From positions 6,360 to 40,487 of the forward strand of contig CAJUBP010000047.1 of NCBI GenBank assembly GCA_910584585.1: DNA of 34,128 nucleotides, read 5' to 3'. Both the position numbers and the translations under genes were made by a program. Shown piece after piece: positions 24,615 through 31,450 of this stretch; the stretch's first letter is position 1; each line of letters starts with the position of its first letter. Under the pieces are notes generated by a model. The model searched no databases. It saw only the letters and a program-made list of their open reading frames with translations, and was not told the origin of the DNA. The stretch is from an uncultured Lachnospiraceae bacterium. Its GTDB lineage: Bacteria > Bacillota > Clostridia > Lachnospirales > Lachnospiraceae.

Positions 24615-26099
24615 ATGCAGACATTTATCAAAATCCATCCTGGCGATAAGGCGGCGGTTGCACTGCAACCTTTGCCCGCACACCAGTCCCTTATGGTGGA
24701 CGGCCAGGAAATCATATTAAAAGAAGACATCCCCCAGGGGCACAAATTCGCATTGTGCCATATCTCCAAGGGAGAACAGGTTATAAAATACGGCGCGCCC
24801 ATCGGCGTTGCCACCTGTGAAATAGAAAAAGGCTCCTGGATTCACACCCACAACATGAAAACCGGGCTTGGGGATCTGCTTACCTATACCTATGAGCCGA
24901 CTCAGACAGAAGCCCCCACCGCAAAAGAGACCCACTGCTTCCAGGGCTTTCGGAGAAAAGACGGAAAAGCAGGCGTCCGCAATGAAATCTGGATTATCCC
25001 TACGGTGGGATGCGTCAATAACGTCGCCACTGCAATTGAAAAAAAGGCCCAGTCCTTCCTGAATGGCTCCATCGACGCAATTGCCGCTTTTCCTCACCCA
25101 TACGGCTGCTCCCAGATGGGGGATGACCAGGAAAATACCAGGCGCATCTTGGCAGACTTGATTTCCCACCCAAACGCCGGCGGCGTGCTGGTTCTCGGGC
25201 TGGGATGCGAAAACAGCAATATTGACGTATTGAAAGAATACATCGGCCCTTACGACCCGGAACGCGTAAAATTCCTGGTATCGCAGGAATCGGAGGATGA
25301 AATTGAAGAAGGCCTGGAATTAGTGAAAGAGCTTACAATTTATGCCGGCCAATTTGAAAGGACTGCCATTCCATGCAGCGAATTAATCGTCGGCATGAAA
25401 TGCGGCGGATCTGACGGGCTTTCCGGCATTACCGCCAACCCGACGGTAGGCATCTTTTCCGATTTGCTGATTGCGGAAGGCGGCACAACCATTCTTACCG
25501 AAGTGCCGGAAATGTTTGGCGCCGAGACGCTTTTGATGAACCGCTGCGAGACGAAAGAGCTCTTCGACAAAACGGTAACCCTTATCAACGATTTTAAAAA
25601 TTATTTTACCAGCCACAACCAGACCATCTATGAGAATCCCTCTCCCGGAAACAAAAAAGGCGGGATTTCCTCATTGGAAGACAAATCCCTGGGATGCACC
25701 CAAAAATCCGGCTCCGCCCCGGTAAAGGGCGTGCTTGCCTATGGGGAGCCCGTGGAAGGGAAAGGCCTTCACTTGCTCAGTGCCCCTGGGAATGACCTGG
25801 TGGCCTCCACAGCCCTGGCCGCTTCCGGCGCCCACATTGTGCTGTTTACCACCGGGAGGGGAACGCCTTTCGCTTCTCCCGTTCCCACTGTGAAAATTTC
25901 CAGTAATTCACCGCTCTATGAGCATAAAAAGAATTGGATTGACTTCAACTGCGGCTCTATGGTTTCTGGAACGTCCCTGGAACAGCTGGGGGAAGAATTG
26001 TTCCAATATGTGATTGCTGTGGCTTCCGGGAAAAAAGTGAATGCGGAACGGTCCGGTTTCCATGACATGGCAATTTTCAAGCAAGGCGTAACCTTATAA
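24615..26099 (+). CDS. uxaA: Altronate dehydratase
   Basis: A 494-residue UxaA, which dehydrates D-altronate to 2-keto-3-deoxy-D-gluconate. It is the fused form: an N-terminal SAF-like part (about residues 1-80, IKIHPGDKAAVALQPLP) and the large UxaA domain with AAFPHPYGCSQMGDD, GCENSNIDV and MKCGGSDGLSGITANP. Cysteines in these motifs fit the iron-dependent chemistry of the family. The ATG at 24615 has AAAGGAGG 9 nt upstream; the frame opens 64 codons earlier but that covers the promoter and operator. Confidence 0.95.
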   Translation: MQTFIKIHPGDKAAVALQPLPAHQSLMVDGQEIILKEDIPQGHKFALCHISKGEQVIKYGAPIGVATCEIEKGSWIHTHNMKTGLGDLLTYTYEPTQTEAPTAKETHCFQGFRRKDGKAGVRNEIWIIPTVGCVNNVATAIEKKAQSFLNGSIDAIAAFPHPYGCSQMGDDQENTRRILADLISHPNAGGVLVLGLGCENSNIDVLKEYIGPYDPERVKFLVSQESEDEIEEGLELVKELTIYAGQFERTAIPCSELIVGMKCGGSDGLSGITANPTVGIFSDLLIAEGGTTILTEVPEMFGAETLLMNRCETKELFDKTVTLINDFKNYFTSHNQTIYENPSPGNKKGGISSLEDKSLGCTQKSGSAPVKGVLAYGEPVEGKGLHLLSAPGNDLVASTALAASGAHIVLFTTGRGTPFASPVPTVKISSNSPLYEHKKNWIDFNCGSMVSGTSLEQLGEELFQYVIAVASGKKVNAERSGFHDMAIFKQGVTL

Positions 26100-26113
26100 A
26101 CCACTCCGTAATC

Positions 26114-26249
26114 ATGGCAAAAGAAAGAATTGTATGAAAAATAATATTTTCTTTACCATTTCTGCCAGAGCAAAACGAAAAGAATGAGTAATTGCTATAA
26201 AGAAATATTTTTCTTTGCGATTTTTGCCAGAGAAAAACGAAAGGAATGA
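26114..26249 (+). repeat. Tandem duplication with chained micro-ORFs between uxaA and uxaB
   Basis: 26144-26187 and 26205-26249 are imperfect 44-45 bp direct copies, each ending in a ribosome site plus ATGA. Three tiny frames run through: 26114-26137 (MAKERIV), 26134-26187 (17 residues, ending SARAKRKE) and 26184-26249 (21 residues, ending FAREKRKE). Each stop overlaps the next ATG as ATGA, and the last overlaps an ATG in the uxaB leader. They may couple translation down to uxaB or just be a by-product of duplication. Confidence 0.7.
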
Positions 26250-26254
26250 TAACC

Positions 26255-27748
26255 ATGAAAAAATTATCTTATCAAACATTAGAAGAATTAAACTATGACG
26301 GCTATCTCTTAAAAGACGCCCCGGAGCGCGTCCTCCAATTCGGCGAAGGAAACTTTCTGCGCGCTTTCGTGGATTACTTTATTGATGTAATGAACGAAAA
26401 AGCAGGCTTCCACTCCAAGGTTGTGCTGGTCCAGCCCATTGGCGGCGGCGACAAAATTCGGGAATTTATCAACGAACAGGAAGGCCTCTACACCCTGTTT
26501 CTGCGGGGAAACGAAAATGGGCAGAAAGTCAATGAGAAACGGGTGATTTCCAGCGTCAGCCGCTGCCTGAACCCATACAGCGATTACGACGCGTACATGG
26601 CATGCGCAAAAAATCCCCAGCTTCGCTTTATTGCCTGCAATACAACAGAAGCCGGCATCCAGTACGATCCTTCCTGCCAGTTCAGCGATACTCCGGCATC
26701 CAGCTACCCCGGAAAGCTGACCCAGTTTCTCTATGCGAGATATCAGGAATTCGGCCAGATACCCGGAAAAGGCTTTGTCATCCTCTCCTGTGAGCTGATT
26801 GACGACAACGGAAAGGAACTGGAAAAATGCGTCAATCAATATGCCCGCCAATGGAACCTGGAAGAAGGATTCCTGCAATGGATCAAAGAGGAAAATATTT
26901 TCTGTTCCACATTGGTAGACCGGATTGTAACCGGATACCCAAGAAACGAAGCCGCTGCAATCTGCGAAGAGCTTGGGTATGAAGACAATATCATTGACAC
27001 TGGAGAAGTCTTTGGTTTCTGGGTCATTGAAGGGCCTGAAAGCCTGAAAAAAGAGCTTCCCTTTGCCGAAGCAGGCCTTCCTGTCCTGATTACAGATGAC
27101 CACAAGCCATATAAACAGCGGAAAGTGCGGATTCTGAACGGCGCCCACACTTCCATGGTCCTTGGCGCGTATCTGGCAGGCCAGGATATTGTAAGGGACT
27201 GCATGAAGGATGACGTCATCCGGGGCTTTATGAACCAGGCCATTTATGAGGAAATCATTCCCACATTGACGCTCCCCAGGCAGGAATTGATGGATTTTGC
27301 CAAAGCAGTGACCGACCGTTTTAACAATCCTTTTATCGACCACGCTTTGCTTGCGATTTCCCTGAATTCCACGTCCAAGTGGAAAGCGCGGGTGCTGCCC
27401 TCCCTGAAAGGATATGTGGAAAAATATGGAAAGCTTCCAAAATGCTTGGCTGCTTCCCTTGCCTTCTATCTTGCGTTTTATCAGGGAGTCCGTTTTGACG
27501 GGAAAGAATTGTTCGGAATCCGGGGAGAGGAAGAATATCCCATTAAAGATGACCAGGATATTTTGGAATTTTACAATGAGCATAGGGAAGATGATGCTTT
27601 GGGGCTCACAAATGCGGTTCTGGCAAATTCTGGTTTCTGGGGCGAGGATTTGACTGAAATTGCAGGGCTTTGTGAAGAAGTGGCCGCGGATTTAACGGTT
27701 ATTAAGGAAAAGGGCGCTTATGAATTGATGAAACAGTGCCTGGCATAG
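26255..27748 (+). CDS. uxaB: Tagaturonate reductase
   Basis: A 497-residue NAD-dependent polyol/mannitol dehydrogenase-family enzyme reducing D-tagaturonate to D-altronate. The start VLQFGEGNFLRAFVDYFID is the nucleotide-binding motif of the UxaB/UxuB group; RKVRILNGAHTSMVLGAYLA and the Lys-containing DDHKPYKQRK are characteristic of UxaB. The ATG at 26255 has AAGGA 9 nt upstream; the ATG at 26246 abuts it. With uxaA it completes galacturonate breakdown to 2-keto-3-deoxygluconate. Confidence 0.94.
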   Translation: MKKLSYQTLEELNYDGYLLKDAPERVLQFGEGNFLRAFVDYFIDVMNEKAGFHSKVVLVQPIGGGDKIREFINEQEGLYTLFLRGNENGQKVNEKRVISSVSRCLNPYSDYDAYMACAKNPQLRFIACNTTEAGIQYDPSCQFSDTPASSYPGKLTQFLYARYQEFGQIPGKGFVILSCELIDDNGKELEKCVNQYARQWNLEEGFLQWIKEENIFCSTLVDRIVTGYPRNEAAAICEELGYEDNIIDTGEVFGFWVIEGPESLKKELPFAEAGLPVLITDDHKPYKQRKVRILNGAHTSMVLGAYLAGQDIVRDCMKDDVIRGFMNQAIYEEIIPTLTLPRQELMDFAKAVTDRFNNPFIDHALLAISLNSTSKWKARVLPSLKGYVEKYGKLPKCLAASLAFYLAFYQGVRFDGKELFGIRGEEEYPIKDDQDILEFYNEHREDDALGLTNAVLANSGFWGEDLTEIAGLCEEVAADLTVIKEKGAYELMKQCLA

Positions 27749-27937
27749 GCGCGGCTGGTTTTTCGTCTTTGGATGCGGAAGATATTCCAATGGGCATTTC
27801 CAGAGTTTCTTCTTTTTATCCTGTCCCACCAAAAACAATAAAATGCCGGAAAAACGGTGTCAAAAATAGTGTCTGCTTATTGGCTGTGTGTCAGGAATTT
27901 TAGCTAGGATAATTTCGCCGGATTCCAGAAAATGCAG

Positions 27938-27966
27938 TTGATTTTCGGATTCAAAAATGTTATATT
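27938..27966 (+). promoter_or_regulatory. Antisense RNA promoter, copy 2
   Basis: TTGATT (27938-27943), 17 bp, TATATT (27961-27966). Confidence 0.72.
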
Positions 27967-28006
27967 ATTAAAAAGGAGCAACCGCCCACAAAGTGGTTTA
28001 CCTCCC
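27967..28006 (-). terminator. Toxin mRNA terminator, copy 2
   Basis: Minus-strand hairpin GGGAGGTAAACCAC / GTGGGCGGTTGCTCC (27975-28006) followed by TTTTTAAT. Confidence 0.7.
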
Positions 28007-28054
28007 AGATAAGTGTAAAGCCTACCTGTCCTCGGCAAAGTACAAGGTAGGCTT
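27973..28054 (+). ncRNA. Convergent antisense RNA (candidate antitoxin), copy 2
   Basis: Predicted from the promoter at 27938-27966 to the stem ending at 28054, about 82 nt, complementary to the toxin 3' UTR. The 5' 20 nt (AAGGAGCAACCGCCCACAA) match copy 1, while the middle differs, so cross-regulation between copies is possible but may be weak. Confidence 0.7.
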
Positions 28055-28060
28055 ATCTAT
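28018..28060 (+). terminator. Terminator of the antisense RNA, copy 2
   Basis: AAGCCTACCT (28018-28027) pairs with AGGTAGGCTT (28045-28054), followed by ATCTATTTT. The G-C pair at the third position replaces A-T of copy 1. Confidence 0.65.
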
Positions 28061-28152
28061 TTTCGCTTGTTATTCCTATCAATATAGGAAAGCAACGCAA
28101 TAAGAAAATTACCGCCCAAAAATAACAGGGTTAAAATCTGGTATGTATTCAT
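28057..28152 (-). CDS. Holin-like small membrane toxin, copy 2
   Basis: A 31-residue peptide identical to copy 1 except Thr22 to Ser and Thr27 to Asn, so the membrane helix is unchanged and the basic tail is kept (DRNNKRK). Of 96 nt, five differ, all in the last third. The ribosome site AGGGAGG is the 3' arm of a leader hairpin. It is divergent from nothing and follows the MreB-like gene, whose last codons contain the toxin -35 box. Confidence 0.85.
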   Translation of the reverse strand: MNTYQILTLLFLGGNFLIALLSYIDRNNKRK

Positions 28153-28160
28153 ACGCGCCA

Positions 28161-28188
28161 CCTCCCTTCTTCTGTGAAGTTAGGGAGG
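28161..28188 (-). promoter_or_regulatory. Leader hairpin sequestering the toxin ribosome site (copy 2)
   Basis: Minus-strand CCTCCCT (28182-28188) pairs with AGGGAGG (28161-28167). The loop is longer and unrelated to that of copy 1, but the pairing with the ribosome site is kept. Confidence 0.65.
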
Positions 28189-28223
28189 CTCACCACCTTG
28201 TAACACGTCTGCTCCTACAGAAG

Positions 28224-28252
28224 ATTATAGCATAGCTAATGTTATCCGGCAA
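28224..28252 (-). promoter_or_regulatory. Promoter of toxin gene copy 2
   Basis: TTGCCG (28247-28252), 17 bp, TATAAT (28224-28229) with TGC before it (extended -10). The -35 lies in the codons for Ile-Ala-Gly at the end of the MreB-like gene. Confidence 0.75.
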
Positions 28253-28826
28253 TCTGTTTTTCCAGCAGCTCAACAACCTGTTCCCTGGTAATCCCCTCCT
28301 GCCTGGCATACTGCAGAATATCCAGCATCCGCTCCCTGAGATAATGTTCCGGCTGGTCTTTGCCAATGCCGATAATCACTTTATACTTCTGATATGCCTT
28401 CGGATCTTTAGCGGCGCAATCCCTGAGAAATTCCTCCAGCGTCATCTCTGCGGCAAACGCCTGGCCTGCGCCTGCCGCAAGCAGCGCTTCTTCGATTGCT
28501 TTCTTTTCCACCAAGGTAATCCCTTTGGGCACACATACGGCAACTGCAGGTTTTAAAAAGGTCTTCTTCCCCACCGTTTTTGCAAGCAGATGTGAAAACA
28601 GCTCCGCAGCCGCCAGAAAGTCCGCAGCCATCCCCTGCCGCAGCGGAGAGATTACCGCAATAGACCCGGGATCTTTTCCGATCAACGGTTCTGCCTCTGT
28701 ACCGATTGCTATGATTTTATTGTCCGATCTCTGAAATGCAATCAGGGACTTTTCTTTTAATACAATTCCCCTGCCCTGTACGTAAACAGAGATGTCTGCC
28801 GGTTCGTATAATGTGCCGCAATCCAT
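28242..28826 (-). CDS. Truncated MreB-like protein with unrelated C-terminal part
   Basis: A 194-residue protein. Residues 1-127 align with the first half of MreB/Mrl: VYVQGRGIVLKEKSLIAF, IAIGTEAEPLIGKDPGSI, PLRQGMAADF and VAVCVPKGITLVEKKAIEEA. The second half of MreB is absent, including the second phosphate motif (DIGGGTT); instead there is a helical tail ending VVELLEKQIAG. The first phosphate loop is also altered (DCGTLYEP for DLGTANT), so nucleotide binding is doubtful. It follows the chemoreceptor gene on the same strand. Whether it is decayed or a repurposed actin-fold fragment is open. Confidence 0.7.
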   Translation of the reverse strand: MDCGTLYEPADISVYVQGRGIVLKEKSLIAFQRSDNKIIAIGTEAEPLIGKDPGSIAVISPLRQGMAADFLAAAELFSHLLAKTVGKKTFLKPAVAVCVPKGITLVEKKAIEEALLAAGAGQAFAAEMTLEEFLRDCAAKDPKAYQKYKVIIGIGKDQPEHYLRERMLDILQYARQEGITREQVVELLEKQIAG

Positions 28827-28828
28827 GC

Positions 28829-28930
28829 CGTCACCTGTTCCTTCCTATACTTTCAAACTTCGTCATCTGTCCCTTCCCATATCTCAAACTTCGTCACCCG
28901 TTCCTTCCTATATCTCAAACTTTGTCATCT
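28829..28930 (-). repeat. 31-32 bp tandem repeat at the mcp-mreB-like junction
   Basis: Three units plus a partial fourth. On the minus strand each reads GTGACGAAGTTTGAGATAT or ATG-started equivalent followed by GGAAGGAAC, that is the end of the chemoreceptor gene (MTKFEI and stop) plus the next ribosome site. It overlaps the mcp stop codon (28908-28910) and ends at the start of the MreB-like gene, giving several alternative ribosome sites. Confidence 0.85.
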
Positions 28931-30977
28931 CCTGCTTCATTTCCCGGGACACCTCTGACAAGTTCTCAATACAAGCGGCCACCTTCGCAATCCCTTGTTC
29001 CTGTTCCTCTATGGATTCTGCCACTTGTTCCGTAAGTCCCGCTGTATTTGCGGAGATATTCTGTATTCTCTCCACGGCGCATACTACCGCCCGATCGCAC
29101 TGATGCATTTCTTCCACAAGTTCTTCCATGCTGCCGACAGACTCTTTGGTCCGCTCCGCCAGAATACGGAAATCCGCAAATGTCTCCTGAACCTGTTTGG
29201 CCGCCTGATTCTGCCCGTCCGCGCCTGCGCGGATAGATTCGATTTCTCCAACTGCGTCCGAGATTTCTCTGCACAACTCCGCGATAATCTTTTCTATGTC
29301 GTCCGTTGCCGCCGATGAATCTGCTGCCAGTCTTCCTATGGATTCCGCCACTACGGAAAAGCCCCTGCCATGCTCTCCTGCCCGCGCAGCCTCCACGGAC
29401 GCGTTTAAAGCAAGCAGCTCCGTTTGAGAAGCGATATCGTCAATGGTATTTAAGATTCCCGAAATCTCCCTCGACTGCCCCTCCAGAGCCAGAATCTTGC
29501 CATAAGCCTCCGCCATTCCCTGGGAAGCTTTCTCATTCTGCTTCTGAAGCTTCGCGACGCCCTCAATTCCTTCTTCACTGGAAACAAAAGTATCCCTGGC
29601 ATTTTCCAGAAGTAATCTGCATTTCTCCTGCAATTTCCCGAAATTCTCCCCCAATGTGTCCTCCTGGGCGAGGACTTCTTTCACATCCGCGTCCTGGGCC
29701 TTAGAGCCTTCCAATATTTCCTGAACTGCCTGGCTGGTGCGCTCCATATCATTTTCAACTTGCTCTAAATGCCCGGCGCTTTCCACAACTTCTTTGGCAA
29801 TCACGGCGTTCTTCCTTAGAATGACCGATATTTTTTCTGTCATTTTATTTAAATTCCTGGAAAGCACGCCGATTTCATTCCTGCTGCCCTCATCTGCCTG
29901 CACTGTAAAATCGCCGTCAGAAGCATTTTGAATCAGCTCTGTAATGGACACGATAGGCTTTGTCAGCCTGCGCGCCAGCAATGCAGTCACTAAAATAGCA
30001 GCTGCAATCATAAACAGGGCCAGCGCCGCCGCAACGGCAATCATACGGTACACCGGGGCCATTGCCGACTTTTCTCTGTAAAGGGTGATTACCGACCAGG
30101 GATCAGATTCCCCTTTGAGGGGAATGGAAGCATAGCTTACCATATAATCTTCACCCTCATTTGTAACCTTTCCGCTGCCGGAATTTCCCGCCATAACCTC
30201 CGCGATAAGTTTTTGGTAATCCTCGGAAATGGTAATCGCCTGCTCTTCTGTCACAATATTGCCTTCCTCGTCCACCACCGGCTGCCCTGCCTGATCCTTG
30301 CGGGAGACAGTCTTAGTCATCTGTTTGTAATTATACAGTTCCTCTATTTGGACGCTGTCCGGGTGGGCCACCACAACGCCTTCCCCGTCAATGACAAAAG
30401 AATACTCCCCATGTTCCGTATCTGAAAATTCTTCAATCAGGCTCTGCAGATAATTCAGCTTCAAATCCACCGCAAAAATCCCGGTAAATACGTTTTCCCG
30501 ATACATGGGAAAAAATATAGAGGCGCAGGGCATCCCGGTATTTACGGAATAATACGATTTCGAGATAAAAGGCTTCTGTTCTTCTGCCGTCTGCTGAAAC
30601 CACCATCTGCCGGAACGATCCGCCAGTTCGCCGGAAGATCTTCCTGTCTGCATTCCGTCTGTTCCCTGTATGTAAAGAAGCTCCAAATAAGAATTACGTC
30701 TGACGCAGTCCTCAAGAATCGGCGTCTGTACATCAGTTTCCATAGTGAGAATGCTGGGATTTACAGCTAGTTCCTCTGTAATCCCATAGGCGCCGTCTAA
30801 AAACACGGCAATCTCACCCGCTACCAGCTGTGACTTATCCCGGCTCCTGCCATAGATCTGATTTTCATAAGATTTCACAAAAATAGCTCCGACAATTCCT
30901 GTCAAACATACTGCCAAGATACATACAATTAATATCATAGGCAAAAGAAGCTGCTTAAAAATACTAGTCTTTTTCAT
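28908..30977 (-). CDS. Methyl-accepting chemotaxis protein with dCache sensor
   Basis: A 689-residue chemoreceptor: membrane helix about 8-33, an external double-Cache domain about 38-300, second helix about 313-335, HAMP about 336-388, then the long cytoplasmic coiled coil. The signalling tip is at 511-550 (IDDIASQTELLALNASVEAA), which binds CheA and CheW. The dCache part has RSGRWWFQQ and a Tyr/Asp pattern only partly matching the amino-acid-binding motif (Asp of YxD replaced), so the ligand is uncertain. No other chemotaxis or flagellar genes are in the window. It has its own promoter 80 bp upstream. Confidence 0.93.
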   Translation of the reverse strand: MKKTSIFKQLLLPMILIVCILAVCLTGIVGAIFVKSYENQIYGRSRDKSQLVAGEIAVFLDGAYGITEELAVNPSILTMETDVQTPILEDCVRRNSYLELLYIQGTDGMQTGRSSGELADRSGRWWFQQTAEEQKPFISKSYYSVNTGMPCASIFFPMYRENVFTGIFAVDLKLNYLQSLIEEFSDTEHGEYSFVIDGEGVVVAHPDSVQIEELYNYKQMTKTVSRKDQAGQPVVDEEGNIVTEEQAITISEDYQKLIAEVMAGNSGSGKVTNEGEDYMVSYASIPLKGESDPWSVITLYREKSAMAPVYRMIAVAAALALFMIAAAILVTALLARRLTKPIVSITELIQNASDGDFTVQADEGSRNEIGVLSRNLNKMTEKISVILRKNAVIAKEVVESAGHLEQVENDMERTSQAVQEILEGSKAQDADVKEVLAQEDTLGENFGKLQEKCRLLLENARDTFVSSEEGIEGVAKLQKQNEKASQGMAEAYGKILALEGQSREISGILNTIDDIASQTELLALNASVEAARAGEHGRGFSVVAESIGRLAADSSAATDDIEKIIAELCREISDAVGEIESIRAGADGQNQAAKQVQETFADFRILAERTKESVGSMEELVEEMHQCDRAVVCAVERIQNISANTAGLTEQVAESIEEQEQGIAKVAACIENLSEVSREMKQEMTKFEI

Positions 30978-31057
30978 TGGTACCTCACTCTTTTCATATT
31001 GCTCCAGTCAATGTAAAAATTTTTCTTCCCTGATTTTCTAAAACTTCTGACTCTAAT

Positions 31058-31086
31058 ATAATATGCCTTTTTCTTTCATTTCTCAA
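31058..31086 (-). promoter_or_regulatory. Promoter of the chemoreceptor gene
   Basis: Minus-strand TTGAGA (31081-31086), 17 bp, TATTAT (31058-31063). The rest of the 473-bp gap 30978-31450 holds this promoter, one hairpin and no convincing gene. Confidence 0.5.
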
Positions 31087-31304
31087 TGGTTTTCTTTGTG
31101 GTCTTTCCCGATTTGATTTTCACCGTTTTGCTTTTTTGGAAATAAATTTTCCCATTCCTGGATTTCACTGATTTGTCTGTAAATGTCACCGCCGACCTGT
31201 TTTTTACCTCAGCAATCATTCATCTGTTTCTGTTCTCCCAAAGCCATCTGCGCGGATTTTTCCTCCATAGCAATGGAATCACGCTTGTGATAAAATACAG
31301 ATAA

Positions 31305-31330
31305 GGCAGAACATTTTGAGATGCTCTGCC
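31305..31330 (-). terminator. Possible terminator downstream of the LevR-type gene
   Basis: GGCAGA/TCTGCC stem (31305-31310, 31325-31330), followed on the minus strand by TTATCTGTATTTT. The U-run is interrupted. Confidence 0.45.
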
Positions 31331-31450
31331 TGTTAGATAATATGATATTCCACATAAAATTCCTGGCGGTATTCTTTATCCTTGCATTATTGTTGCATAT
31401 CTTGCCGCTGCTGTCAAGACACACAGAAAGAAAATCAGAAAACCCTTCCA

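Larger units (their letters stand above)
27790..28266 (-). repeat. Toxin/antisense module, copy 2 of an inverted duplication
   Basis: Reverse-complement counterpart of 4002-4471. It starts 42 bp after the uxaB stop and ends inside the last codons of the MreB-like gene. Between uxaB (27748) and the toxin stop (28057) there is no gene, only the shared outer flank, the antisense gene and the terminators. Confidence 0.9.

Noticed and set aside
26309..27583. 424-residue frame opposite uxaB
   Set aside because: A shadow of uxaB with no family resemblance; similar long antisense frames exist opposite carB and the transporter genes.
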